This document shows positions 1 through 8,450 of a stretch of DNA of 64,000 nt, in pieces. The position numbers and the translations under genes are program-made. The stretch's first letter is position 1. The number at the start of each line of letters is the position of its first letter. This stretch comes from a candidate division KSB1 bacterium (GTDB taxonomy: Bacteria > Zhuqueibacterota > Zhuqueibacteria > Residuimicrobiales > Krinioviventaceae). The stretch is from NCBI GenBank assembly GCA_034521575.1, contig JAXHMJ010000005.1:1550001-1614000 (forward strand). Direction: 5' to 3'. Below the pieces are notes generated by a model, which was given only the letters and a program-made list of their open reading frames with translations, had not been told where the DNA came from and made no database searches.

Positions 1-979
1 CGAGTTTCGCCTCAACCACATACCGCTGTTGTATCTCAGACGAAGCATCGAAAGAATCGAACAATACTTGCGCTGCTGTTGTGCCAATCTTGAATGCAGG
101 GACTTCAACCGAGGTCAGGGGCACCCGCATAGAATTGCAGAACTTTATATTATCAAATCCTACAATTGATAGGTCATCGGGAATTTTTATATTGTGTTCC
201 ACAAGGGCATTTGACAATCCCACCGCCACCATATCATTGAAACACAAGGCGGCTGTATAGGGTACAGGCTGATTGAAAATTCGTTTCCCGACTTTATACC
301 CCTCCTCAATTGTGGATCCGGTGGGAATAACATCCTCCGACTGCCATTCGGTTCTCGCTTCCTCAAGCGCCTGTTTATACCCCTTTATACGTTCAGCCGC
401 GTTGATTGAATGATCAGGGCCGGAAAGAAATACAATACGTGAATGTCCTTTGCCCAGCAAATAGTTTACAGCCTGATAGGCGGCTTTGCGGTTATCAATC
501 CCCACGGATGGAACACCGCTCAAGCCAATATCATTCAGGAGAACCACAGGATAACCATCGTTATGAATATCCAGAATCAATTCGTTATTGACATCATCCC
601 CAAATAACGGAGATATGATGATCCCTTCCACCTGTTGGCGCACCAAAGCATCAATGCTTTCACTCTGATGCACGGAGGACAGTTCTGAACTGCCCAACAG
701 TACCGTATAATTCCTTTCAGAGCATATCTGATACACGCCGCGCATCAGCTTGGCAAAAAACGGATTGTCAATTTCTTTAATCACCAAACCAATGGTTTGG
801 GTTTTATGAGTGAACAAAGAACGGGCAAGCTGACTGGGTTTGTAATTGTATTTTTTCACCAAATCCATGATGCGCTTGCGGGTCGGCTCTGATATCCCCG
901 GTCGGTTGTTCAACACCGCGGATACCGTGGCTTTGGAACAGTTGCCCATACGGGCAATATCATTGATGGTAATCGGCAC
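1..979 (-). CDS. LacI-family transcriptional regulator (3' end cut by window edge)
   Basis: A sugar-responsive repressor of the LacI/GalR family. The N-terminal helix-turn-helix is clear (ITINDIARMGNCSKATVSAV, about residues 3-22). It is followed by the hinge and the periplasmic-binding-protein-like effector core, which begins near TIGLVIKEIDNPFFAKLMRG. About 326 codons are present, so only the last few residues lie beyond the left edge. I chose the GTG at 979 because GGAGGA sits 8 nt upstream; the in-frame GTG at 985 is too close to that site. An operator-like palindrome lies 113-130 bp upstream, suggesting autoregulation. The position at the edge of a glycoside-hydrolase island implies control of sugar-use genes; the effector is unknown. 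Confidence 0.93.
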   Translation of the reverse strand, partial: MPITINDIARMGNCSKATVSAVLNNRPGISEPTRKRIMDLVKKYNYKPSQLARSLFTHKTQTIGLVIKEIDNPFFAKLMRGVYQICSERNYTVLLGSSELSSVHQSESIDALVRQQVEGIIISPLFGDDVNNELILDIHNDGYPVVLLNDIGLSGVPSVGIDNRKAAYQAVNYLLGKGHSRIVFLSGPDHSINAAERIKGYKQALEEARTEWQSEDVIPTGSTIEEGYKVGKRIFNQPVPYTAALCFNDMVAVGLSNALVEHNIKIPDDLSIVGFDNIKFCNSMRVPLTSVEVPAFKIGTTAAQVLFDSFDASSEIQQRYVVEAKL

Positions 980-1091
980 TTTCACACTCCTCCGGCTTGT
1001 GTGAAACAGAATGATTGACAAGAACAGTGATTTGCACAACAAATCAACAGAAAATCGGCTCGGATTACAACAGGAATCTGGTCGTTACAAT

Positions 1092-1109
1092 AATTGAACC
1101 GGTTTAATT
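1092..1109. promoter_or_regulatory. LacI-type operator candidate upstream of the lacI-like gene
   Basis: AATTGAACCGGTTTAATT is an 18-bp inverted repeat with one mismatch and a central CG, the usual geometry of a LacI/GalR-family operator. It lies in the 980-1300 non-coding stretch upstream of the minus-strand LacI-family gene and downstream of the end of the small membrane-protein gene. Binding by the neighbouring regulator is inference. I see no other gene in this stretch. Confidence 0.5.
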
Positions 1110-1300
1110 ATAACAGATTTTTCTGACAATGTCAAGGATAAAGCAGGTTTTCTTTTGGAGTACAATAAAAAATCTGGTCTATATGGAAATGCATACACAA
1201 CTAAATCCGCGAATCGTTTTGAGGCTATTTTCCATTTGCACCAAAAGCGGAAAGGTCAATCTGAAATACAAGGAACAACTGACCTGTTTTTCTGCAAGTT

Positions 1301-1645
1301 CTAAAAATTCATTTTTACACGTTGACTGCGCTGGACCACAGTTCCAGTCAGCATCAATAGAACCAGAACCAGACCGAAAAAGGCATTTGTCACAGGCAGC
1401 AGGCGTACTATAAGCACGAAATAAACTGTACATATTGCGTTCGCGGCAATACAGAGCGATAGAATCAAATTGCCTGCTGATCTGGATGCCAAATTGAATA
1501 ATCCGAGAAAGATCAAACATAAACCGGTTCCTGCGAACCAGAGCGCATCCAAATTTATCGCATCATAAAGGACAAGGGTCATAGCAGTATGAACAATGCC
1601 CAATACAATAAAAACTAAAGTCGCTATCACATGCATACGCACCAT
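1301..1645 (-). CDS. small four-helix membrane protein of unknown function
   Basis: A 114-residue protein that is almost entirely hydrophobic, with about four transmembrane segments (roughly residues 5-27, 32-52, 57-80, 87-106) and a short basic tail (RSQRVKMNF). AGGATAA lies about 7 nt before the ATG. I recognise no family. It lies 23 bp downstream of another small membrane-protein gene on the same strand, so the two are probably co-transcribed. The opposite-strand frames here are shadows. Function is not predictable from sequence alone. Confidence 0.7.
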   Translation of the reverse strand: MVRMHVIATLVFIVLGIVHTAMTLVLYDAINLDALWFAGTGLCLIFLGLFNLASRSAGNLILSLCIAANAICTVYFVLIVRLLPVTNAFFGLVLVLLMLTGTVVQRSQRVKMNF

Positions 1646-1668
1646 AGATATTATCCTGTTAACTGGTT

Positions 1669-2088
1669 TTATTGTTCCTTTAGTAATTTTTTATATTCCC
1701 GGAGCGTCTTTTTGTCAATCGGCTTGGGCTGAGAAAATATCCCCTCTTTTTTCTCAATCATGTCGCCTTTTTCGATCAGATTCCATACCATAACTTTAGC
1801 CCGAATGAATCGAGTGATTCGAGCGCCTTCTGGTGTTTGAATCACTACTCGCCTCATCATGCTCCCTTCCGCACCAAACCAGGCAGACAGCCAGTCTGCC
1901 TGAATTGTCTGCACGGTTCCTTTGTAGGGTTTTATACTCACAAAACCTCTATAGCAGGATAAACCAAGCACATACAGTAGCAGAGAAAAAAACAACAGGC
2001 CTGTAAAAAGTACCCATTTTGTCCCACTTGTCTCCAATTTCAATTTTCCGGATTGTTTATCCCGAATTAATTTAATATTCGCCTGCAT
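1669..2088 (-). CDS. single-pass membrane protein of unknown function
   Basis: A 139-residue protein with a hydrophilic N-terminus, one strong transmembrane helix (about residues 26-48, WVLFTGLLFFSLLLYVLGLS) and a soluble, mixed-charge C-terminal domain ending in a lysine-rich tail. The ATG at 2088 is preferred because AAAGGTGG lies just upstream; a GTG two codons earlier overlaps that site. It probably shares a transcript with the small membrane protein that follows. I recognise no family. Confidence 0.68.
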   Translation of the reverse strand: MQANIKLIRDKQSGKLKLETSGTKWVLFTGLLFFSLLLYVLGLSCYRGFVSIKPYKGTVQTIQADWLSAWFGAEGSMMRRVVIQTPEGARITRFIRAKVMVWNLIEKGDMIEKKEGIFSQPKPIDKKTLREYKKLLKEQ

Positions 2089-2186
2089 AACCACCTTTGT
2101 ACAGCTTTTAAAAAAATCAATTCCATAATCATTAAAACAGATTCGGCTTGAAAAGGCATGTACTGTTAACCGCAGGAAACCTGTTT

Positions 2187-2396
2187 TTAGCTGCTCTGGT
2201 GTAGATATTTTTTGATATTGTACTGTTCAGCCAAAGCCTGTTGCTCTGTTTCCGGCAGAAATGTTATATATTCTTTCCATCCCGGACACCAGTTAATATG
2301 CCAGCGCCACAATCGTCCCATCAGAGATTTGGGGTTTGCATCATATTTCTTTCGCATTGAGCATCTTTCACACCCCTTTTCAATTTTTTCTGACAT
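2187..2396 (-). CDS. small Cys/Trp-rich conserved-type protein
   Basis: A 69-residue soluble protein beginning MSEKIEKGCERCSMRKKYDA and carrying a CxxC pair near the N-terminus, then GRLWRWHINWCPGWKEYI. The CxxC motif and the packed W/H/C segment suggest a small metal-binding or redox fold; the composition looks like a conserved family rather than random translation, but I cannot name it. The start at 2396 is supported by GGGAGG about 10 nt upstream. It has no close operon partner. Confidence 0.72.
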   Translation of the reverse strand: MSEKIEKGCERCSMRKKYDANPKSLMGRLWRWHINWCPGWKEYITFLPETEQQALAEQYNIKKYLHQSS

Positions 2397-2791
2397 GATC
2401 CCATATCCTCCCTTGGTAAGACAGCTAAAAACTAAGACTCTAAGCATTTAATATAAACAATTGCAGTCTACAAACAAACAGAAAAGTTGCAGCAATCCGT
2501 CCACTGTATCGGAGATATGATAACCTGTTGTTTGTTCTGTTTCCATAAATCCCGATCACTGACCGCAAGTCCCCGATGTCTCTATAATAGTTATTTTACC
2601 GTTAAAATTCAAGCCGAATTCTTTACTTTTTATTAACAACGATCCGGGAGAATCCCAGCCTGCAGTGCAGGTCTCACAGTGCGTGATGCTATGACAATAT
2701 TTTACTTGCCACTCTCGGCAAATAACTGTATCATAAATTTCGATTAATAATCTGCACATACAGCCGTACAGTTAAACAAACAGGAGTTGAG
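2397..2791. other. intergenic region without a supported gene
   Basis: About 395 bp separating divergent genes. A minus-strand 67-codon frame (2556-2759, cysteine-rich) is open here, but it has no recognisable family or convincing ribosome-binding site. The right end carries the leader of the GH30-like gene, with AGGAG 5 nt before its ATG at 2792. I see no repeat or strong terminator. Confidence 0.5.
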
Positions 2792-3358
2792 ATGATTTTC
2801 AAACCCAACAACACCAGCCATACAAGCATTTTTTTTATATTATCGGTCATATTACTTGCATATACAACTCTCAGCGCCCAGCCGGAATGCCGGCCCTGGG
2901 GCAATTTACAGGGAATCCGTGTACAGGGTCATGTGATCGATTTTAAAACCAGCCTTTGCATCATCGGTGAAGATTTGATGCACGTCACCCACACGGCCAA
3001 GGAAAAACAGCGTCCCCAGTATCATCGTGAGGGCGATGCACAGGTCATTTCCACCCGGCTGGATGATATAGAATTCAAAGAAATCGTAAAATCCGCCGGA
3101 ACCGGAGCCGCCGAACTGCATATTCAGGCTTTAGCGAAAACGGACTCTATGGTTTCCGGTGTGTTTTTGTGTCTGACGCTTCCCGCAACTCATTATGAAA
3201 ACGCAGAAATTGATCTGCAAGATTCATCAGCCACAAAGTTGGCACGAATCCCGTTGTTCAGGCGCTGGAACAGTTCGCTGCTTTGGCCGCCCGACCCAGG
3301 CCCTGGTATCCGGAATCAATGTAAAGTCGGGAGACCGTCATATATCAGTGACCGCTGA
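2792..3358 (+). CDS. GH30-like secreted glycoside hydrolase, N-terminal part (frameshifted)
   Basis: This frame starts with a classical signal peptide (hydrophobic core about residues 14-28, ending TTLSAQ) after an AGGAG site, then a beta-rich region. Its sequence makes sense to about position 3235 (…YENAEIDLQDSSATK). Beyond that, the third frame reads VGTNPVVQALEQFAALAARP between about 3237 and 3293, and the catalytic frame takes over after about 3293. So the last 40 residues of this ORF are out of frame. Two one-base losses, or an equivalent net +1 change, separate it from the catalytic part; they could be real or an assembly error. The product would be an exported sugar hydrolase. Confidence 0.7.
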   Translation: MIFKPNNTSHTSIFFILSVILLAYTTLSAQPECRPWGNLQGIRVQGHVIDFKTSLCIIGEDLMHVTHTAKEKQRPQYHREGDAQVISTRLDDIEFKEIVKSAGTGAAELHIQALAKTDSMVSGVFLCLTLPATHYENAEIDLQDSSATKLARIPLFRRWNSSLLWPPDPGPGIRNQCKVGRPSYISDR

Positions 3359-4787
3359 CACACCGGTGGATATCATTGTACAACAGGGGTTCGCCTGGTT
3401 CGGCGACCGTGATCTGCGAATTTATTTCAATATTCTGCCCGGTACGGCAAAATCAGGTGACACAGCTGAAAACACCTTTACCATCAAAGCCGACGCACCC
3501 ATTGATACGACGCCCGCACGTATTACACTCGACGCTTCGCGGCCGGGACGTCAATACGACGGTCTCGGCGGCAATTTCCGGCTTCAGGATCCTGTTACGG
3601 ATCCGCCGGTTATCGAATACTGTCTGGACAATCTGAATGTCACCTGGGGACGCGTGGAAATGCCGTGGAGCGCCTGGCATCCGGATGAACACGTGGATCC
3701 GCTGAAAGCCGCGCAATCCGGTAACCTGGACAGACGTGTTGAAAGCGCCATGCAGATGGCGCAACAATTGTCCCGTAAAGGCATGCCCGTCATTGTCAGC
3801 GCCTGGTATCCCCCGGCCTGGGCGGCAAAAGGAGAGTTGTTCTCGCGCAATGACGATGGTCTTCGCGGGAATGCCCTGAACCCTGTAAAAATGCAGAGTA
3901 TCATTCGCTCCCTCACTGCTTACTTGCTGCATCTCAAACAAGCCTACGGGGTGGAAGCCGTCATGTTTTCATTTAATGAATCGGATCTTGGCATCAACGT
4001 TCGGCAAACCGGGGAGGAGCATGCTGACTTGATTAAAAACCTGGGCGCATTTATGGCGTCAAAAGGCCTGGCCACCCAAATGCTGCTCGGCGACAATTCC
4101 GATGCCAACACGTATCATTTCATCCAGCCCGCCATTCAGGACCCGGCCGCTCATAAATATATCGGAGCCCTGTCGTTTCATTCCTGGCGCGGTTGCGATC
4201 CCTGGACTCTGCAAATTTGGGCGGATGCGGCAGATGAAATGAATGTGCCGCTTTTGGTCGGCGAGGGTAGTATTAACGCAGCCGCTCATCGCTATCCCGA
4301 TGTGTTTTTGGAACCGTATTATGCACTTGATGAAATTGAACGCTATATCCGTATTCTTTCCATCTGTCAGGCAAAATCAATACTTCAATGGCAGTTGACC
4401 TCGGATTACTCGGTACTCACCGGCGGCGGTGTCTACGGCACGGAGGGCTCGTTGCGTCCCACCCAGCGCTTCTGGAACCTGAAACAGCTCGGACTCACGC
4501 CAAAGGGATCATTTTACCTGCCCGCGACTTGTGATCACCCAGAGATCACCTGCGCTGCATTCGGCGATATTGACGATGGCATTTATAGTCTACACATTGT
4601 AAATGACGGCGCCGAACGACAGATTACAGTGACCGGACTGCCGCAATCACTCAAATCCATGGATATCTATACCACCAATCCGGATAAGGACATGAAAAAG
4701 GGCAAACGCATCAAGGTAAAAGAGGGAATGGCGGAATTCACCCTGGAGGCAGCAGGATATACTGCATTGATCGGTTCGTCGATATAG
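3195..4787 (+). CDS. GH30-like glycoside hydrolase, catalytic part (frameshifted)
   Basis: This is the continuation of the preceding frame; only the part from about 3293 onward looks authentic. It has a (beta/alpha)8 clan GH-A layout: an early strand (GRQYDGLGGNF), a catalytic-acid motif FSFNESDLG, a nucleophile strand LLVGEGS, and a C-terminal beta domain with DGIYSLHIVNDG. The order and spacing resemble GH30, and GH39 is the main alternative; the substrate is not assignable. It converges on the rhamnosidase gene, with a strong palindrome between them. Its frameshift makes function doubtful unless it is a sequence error. Confidence 0.72.
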   Translation: MKTQKLICKIHQPQSWHESRCSGAGTVRCFGRPTQALVSGINVKSGDRHISVTADTPVDIIVQQGFAWFGDRDLRIYFNILPGTAKSGDTAENTFTIKADAPIDTTPARITLDASRPGRQYDGLGGNFRLQDPVTDPPVIEYCLDNLNVTWGRVEMPWSAWHPDEHVDPLKAAQSGNLDRRVESAMQMAQQLSRKGMPVIVSAWYPPAWAAKGELFSRNDDGLRGNALNPVKMQSIIRSLTAYLLHLKQAYGVEAVMFSFNESDLGINVRQTGEEHADLIKNLGAFMASKGLATQMLLGDNSDANTYHFIQPAIQDPAAHKYIGALSFHSWRGCDPWTLQIWADAADEMNVPLLVGEGSINAAAHRYPDVFLEPYYALDEIERYIRILSICQAKSILQWQLTSDYSVLTGGGVYGTEGSLRPTQRFWNLKQLGLTPKGSFYLPATCDHPEITCAAFGDIDDGIYSLHIVNDGAERQITVTGLPQSLKSMDIYTTNPDKDMKKGKRIKVKEGMAEFTLEAAGYTALIGSSI

Positions 4788-4797
4788 ATAAATCTGA

Positions 4798-4829
4798 AAA
4801 ACAGTACGTACCGTAGTACGTACTGTTTT
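4798..4829. terminator. palindrome between convergent genes, copy 1 of a repeated hairpin
   Basis: Arms ACAGTACGTAC and GTACGTACTGT flank a 4-nt loop (CGTA). The stem extends by three A:T pairs to 14 bp and is bordered by A- and T-runs. It lies 11 bp after the GH30-like stop and before the rhamnosidase stop, so it may end transcription in both directions. The same 26-bp core recurs at 9529-9554 with a different loop and different outer pairs, so a role as a protein-binding site is equally possible. Confidence 0.6.
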
Positions 4830-4900
4830 ACAACATTTCCCATGCATGCCTATAATAAAATCCATCCGGTTTATCGAACAGAACGCCGGCCAAACAGACA

Positions 4901-6142
4901 TCAGTATGCATATTTGAACACATACTCACCGGAACCCACCTGTACCCTGCCTCTTTTTCCTGTTTGCCCGGTTTTGATCACACCGTCTGCATCAGCAACG
5001 CGTTGGCCGCTTTCCGTGACCTGATCAATAGCGGTTTTCGGCAACAGCAGCGTCGCTGTGGTATTGGCCGGAATCTTGACCCGAAGGGTAAAAGTTTCCT
5101 TTTCAATAGACCACTCGGATGCAACCGCTCCATAGAGTGAATGATGTTCGGCTTTGACGTGCTCCAATCCGCCGCCGGGATGCGGCTGAATGATGATATG
5201 CTTGTAACCGGGCTGCTGCTCATCAATCTCAATACCGGCAACCACCCGGTATAGCCAATCGCCAATGGCGCCATAGGCGTAATGGTTGAACGAGTTCATA
5301 CCCGGATTCTGAAAAGACCCGTCCGGCTTGATACCGTCCCAGCGCTCCCAGATGGTGGTGGCGTTTTTTGTAATGGGATACAGCCAAGAGGGATATTCAG
5401 TCCGATTCAGCAGCATGAACGCTTCATCATGATAGCCGTATTCGCCGAGCACGTGACAGATCTGCGGCGTGCCGAGAAATCCGGTGGTGATATGCTTGAA
5501 GGCGCGAACATCCTCAGCCAGACGCCGGGCCGCGCTGTTTTTGAGGGAATCCGGCACCAGATCAAAGGCCAGAGCCAGAGCATAGGCGGTTTGGGTATTG
5601 GAGGCCACGCGCCCGTTCGGGGTGATAAATTCGTTGACAAATACATCCTTGATCTTTTCGAGGAGGGCGGAATAGGTTTCAACATCTCCATCCCGACCCA
5701 AAACCTTTGCCGTCCGTATTAAAAGATCGGTCGAATGCGCAAAATAAGCCTGTGTAATCAAGTCCTTGGATGTGGTCGCGCCCGGATAATCGGAGCGGTC
5801 GGTGGCATAGGCCAGCCAGTCGCCGAATGTATAATCCGTATTCCAAAAGTACGTATCACCGGCGCGCAGGGCCATGTAATCGACCCAGCCCTTCATACTC
5901 TCATACTGCTGTTCGAGGATGCGGGTATCACCATAGGAGAGATAAACCGTCCAGGGCACAATCAACGCGGCATCGGCCCAGCCGGCAGCGGCAGAGCCGC
6001 CTTCTTCCTGTCCCAAAGACAGCACATTCGGCACCACATGCGGAACCTGGCCTTTGGGCTGCTGATCGGCGCTCAAATCCGCAAGCCACTTGTCGTAAAA
6101 TCCGGCGACATCGGCATTAAAGCAGGCTGTGCGCGCAAACAC
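4901..6142 (-). CDS. GH78 alpha-L-rhamnosidase, C-terminal catalytic part (frameshifted)
   Basis: The third piece of a broken GH78 gene. It carries the (alpha/alpha)6-barrel (ARTACFNADVAGFYDKWLAD…, EEGGSAAAGWADAALIVPW, ATTIWERWDGIKPDGSFQ) and the C-terminal beta-sandwich (GYKHIIIQPHPGGGLEHVKA). The frame joins the middle piece near 6168-6173, where one base is missing. Restoring it gives the family signature RDERLGWTGDAQVFARTACF. Known GH78 enzymes remove non-reducing terminal L-rhamnose from polysaccharides; the signal peptide on the first piece implies export. Confidence 0.88.
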   Translation of the reverse strand: MFARTACFNADVAGFYDKWLADLSADQQPKGQVPHVVPNVLSLGQEEGGSAAAGWADAALIVPWTVYLSYGDTRILEQQYESMKGWVDYMALRAGDTYFWNTDYTFGDWLAYATDRSDYPGATTSKDLITQAYFAHSTDLLIRTAKVLGRDGDVETYSALLEKIKDVFVNEFITPNGRVASNTQTAYALALAFDLVPDSLKNSAARRLAEDVRAFKHITTGFLGTPQICHVLGEYGYHDEAFMLLNRTEYPSWLYPITKNATTIWERWDGIKPDGSFQNPGMNSFNHYAYGAIGDWLYRVVAGIEIDEQQPGYKHIIIQPHPGGGLEHVKAEHHSLYGAVASEWSIEKETFTLRVKIPANTTATLLLPKTAIDQVTESGQRVADADGVIKTGQTGKRGRVQVGSGEYVFKYAY

Positions 6143-7053
6143 TTGCGCGTCACCGGTCCATCCCAGTCGTCGTCACGCTGGGGGCAGTCGGTGGGCACAT
6201 CAAGAAAATTGCCCTTGAGCCCCCATTGAATATTGTGCTGCAGCTGATTCAGCATATCGTTGGAACATTCGAATGAACCCGTCGGCGCAATATCCGAATG
6301 CACCACCACCCCGGTGATGGCCTCCAAAGTCAGGTCACCGGGATAATCATCTACAGCCACATAGCGGAATCCCTGAAAGGTAAACCGGGGTTCGTATATT
6401 TCGACGCCCTCTCCGTTTAATGTATAGCAGTTGGTCTGGTCTGCAGAGCGCAGATTTTCGGTGTAAAAATTGCCGGCTTTGTCCAGGACTTCGGCATGTC
6501 TCAGAGTCACCGTTTGACCGGCTTGACCCTGCACGCGCAGCCGCACCCAGCCAACCATATTCTGGCCCATATCCACGACCGTATCACCTGCCGGTGTTAC
6601 CAGGATATCGATCGGTTTAATCTCTTCAATTTTACGTATCGGAGGCCCGACCGGGGCTATTAGATTATCTTTCGGAAACGCTTGAACCGTTACGCTTTTC
6701 CAGTCGCTGTCATCAAATCCGGATTCAGCCCAGTCGTCCCGTTTTAGGCGTGCATCATAGGTTTCGCCGTTATAGATATCAGACATGAGAAGCGGGCCCG
6801 TACTGCATCGCCAGGAGTCGTCTGTGCCGATGATCTCAGAATCGCCGTTTTCATACTGCACGCGAATTTCCGCGAGCAGCGCCAGTTTTCGGCCATAGAC
6901 ATTGCGGTTGCCGCCCCAACCCAGATTCCCGCGGTACCAGCCGTCGCCCAGATAGGCACCGACCGCATTATCGCCCGACTGCAGCAAATCAGTGACATCG
7001 TAGGTCTGGTATTGAATATGCTCATGATACGAGGTCCAGCCGGGCGTGAGCAC
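6073..7053 (-). CDS. GH78 alpha-L-rhamnosidase, middle part (frameshifted)
   Basis: The second piece of the rhamnosidase gene. It includes the substrate-binding jelly-roll region (YLGDGWYRGNLGWGGNRNVY, DMGQNMVGWVRL, GFRYVAVDDYPGDL) and the entry to the catalytic barrel (GNFLDVPTDCPQRDD). Residues after PQRDD are out of frame, because a single-base loss falls in the codon for the conserved acidic residue of the RDERLGWTGD signature. At its 5' side the authentic frame begins about 7110, before the first in-frame start codon shown here. Confidence 0.85.
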   Translation of the reverse strand: MLTPGWTSYHEHIQYQTYDVTDLLQSGDNAVGAYLGDGWYRGNLGWGGNRNVYGRKLALLAEIRVQYENGDSEIIGTDDSWRCSTGPLLMSDIYNGETYDARLKRDDWAESGFDDSDWKSVTVQAFPKDNLIAPVGPPIRKIEEIKPIDILVTPAGDTVVDMGQNMVGWVRLRVQGQAGQTVTLRHAEVLDKAGNFYTENLRSADQTNCYTLNGEGVEIYEPRFTFQGFRYVAVDDYPGDLTLEAITGVVVHSDIAPTGSFECSNDMLNQLQHNIQWGLKGNFLDVPTDCPQRDDDWDGPVTRKCLRAQPALMPMSPDFTTSGLRI

Positions 7054-7660
7054 CTGATCCCCGAGGCGTTCGCCGTTGATATGCAGCTCGTACAGACCGT
7101 GCTGCGGTCACATATGCGCGCGCCCATTTGACCTCGTCCTTTAATTTAAATTCTTTGCGCAGCATGGGACAGGGATTGGATATTGAATCATCCTCAACCA
7201 AATCAGGCTCAATCCAGTCTGATTGCCAGGCCTTGGCCTCCAAAAGCCCCATTTCCCAGAATGACGGTTGACTCCAGCCGCTTTCCCCCTTGTTGGTCCA
7301 CACGCGTACGCGCCAGTAAACCCGCTGACTGCAATGCAATTCCGATCCGGTATAGGGAATATGCACGGATTGACCGGATTTGACTTTACCGGTATCCCAA
7401 ACCAAATTTTCACTATTCAGCAAATCTGATTTTGAAAACGATGCCTGCACGGCATAAGCGGATTGTCGGACATCCCGCGCCTCTGCCGCAATTTTCCACC
7501 CCAGACGCGGCTGCCGAACATCAATGCCCAGGGGATTGGTTTTATACTCACAGGTCAAATCGCCGACCGATATATCCGCGGCCGCCTGAACCTGGCCACA
7601 CAACAGCATCAAACACAACAAAACTGAAACTGTCAACCAGTGTCTCATAATGCACCTCAT
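7022..7660 (-). CDS. GH78 alpha-L-rhamnosidase, N-terminal part (frameshifted)
   Basis: The first piece of the rhamnosidase gene, starting with a signal peptide (hydrophobic core about residues 7-22, cleavage near GQVQAA). The family's N-terminal Ig-like module follows (NPLGIDVRQPRLGWKI, VYWRVRVWTNKGESGWSQPS) and then WARAYVTA. The frame is lost near 7105; the next frame continues LYELHINGERLGDQVLTPGW, so one extra or two missing bases separate the pieces. Reassembled, the gene spans 7660 down to 4901 (about 915 codons), normal for a secreted GH78 enzyme. Confidence 0.85.
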   Translation of the reverse strand: MRCIMRHWLTVSVLLCLMLLCGQVQAAADISVGDLTCEYKTNPLGIDVRQPRLGWKIAAEARDVRQSAYAVQASFSKSDLLNSENLVWDTGKVKSGQSVHIPYTGSELHCSQRVYWRVRVWTNKGESGWSQPSFWEMGLLEAKAWQSDWIEPDLVEDDSISNPCPMLRKEFKLKDEVKWARAYVTAARSVRAAYQRRTPRGSGAHARLDLVS

Positions 7661-8450
7661 ATTTTTTAGTATCCAGAATTAGAATACGAAAATCCGGGAT
7701 GGAAATCAAGGAAAAGTCGAAAAATTATAAAGTAAAACAATCAAGGCAGAGCGTAAATATTATGTCTACTCTGATACAGACATAGGGGGACTTTTGAATT
7801 TATGTTTTTCTGCTACCGCCCGTCCGCACACCGCCCCGGCGTCAACACCGGAGCTCGGAAACGAAAGCGTTCTTCAATAATTAAACCTCTCCGAGGTGCC
7901 ACTATTGATTCTCACGGACACCTCTGCCCCTCGCATTTATCGCACAGCAGCATCGCGGATGATACTCTCCAAACCAAACCTCGTCGTACAATTCCAAATT
8001 GTGCGACGAGTGACAGCGGCACATTCCTGATAAAGGCTCCTGCCCCTCCCATTTGTCGCACAGCAGGCAAGCTGTACGACAAAGAACAGAGCGGGCTGCA
8101 GCGCCGACGTGATCCGGCCCGATCCTGAATCGGGGATTTTCACTCGAAACATTTCTTGTGCTCCTGTTCGGGGTGTTGACCCGTCGCTATTTTTTCATAG
8201 TCCCGAGCTTTAGCTCGGGGGAAACAAGATCACCTGAAATAAGGCTTTCAATAATACGATTTCAGCAACACGGCGGCAGATGTTGTTGATCCGATAACGA
8301 CAGTTTGTAGCTTTGCATTTTTTATCCCCTGTCAGGGTATTTTTCCTTATTTTTATCTTTGCAAGCTTAGGTGCCGCAAGACAACGAAGGTGTTACCTTA
8401 TTACCTTATTTTATAACATGTTACACGTTGTTGGCCATTTTCAAACGAGT
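7661..8450. other. non-coding stretch with a REPIN-like element and hairpins
   Basis: About 790 bp without a supported gene. It contains a partial copy of the repeat's second hairpin (about 7925-7950), a full REPIN-like unit (7980-8098) and a perfect short hairpin CCCGAGCTTTAGCTCGGG at 8202-8219. The plus-strand frame at 7802-8128 is generated largely by the repeat and shows no family. The left 100 bp should hold the promoter of the rhamnosidase gene; I could not fix it. Confidence 0.6.
7980..8098. repeat. REPIN-like nested-hairpin repeat, copy 1
   Basis: Hairpin 1 (7980-8010) has arms CTCGTCGTACAATT and AATTGTGCGACGAG. Hairpin 2 (8052-8083) has arms TTTGTCGCACAGC and GCTGTACGACAAA. Hairpin 2 resembles the reverse complement of hairpin 1 (shared GTCGCACA and TGTACGAC), so the unit is two palindromic modules in inverted orientation about 40 bp apart, as in REPINs. 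A second full unit lies at 9192-9314 in the same orientation. No transposase of the RAYT type is present in the window. Confidence 0.8.

Noticed and set aside
2556-2759. Cysteine-rich 67-codon minus-strand frame in the gap before the GH30-like gene
   Set aside because: No ribosome-binding site, no family resemblance and no neighbour support; might be a remnant but cannot be claimed as a gene.
3195-3300. Programmed ribosomal frameshifting as explanation for the GH30-like gene
   Set aside because: There is no slippery heptamer with downstream structure, two changes are needed, and other genes in the window show similar breaks without any recoding signal.
7802-8128. 108-codon plus-strand frame
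   Set aside because: Generated largely by the REPIN-like repeat; composition and lack of start signal mark it as spurious.
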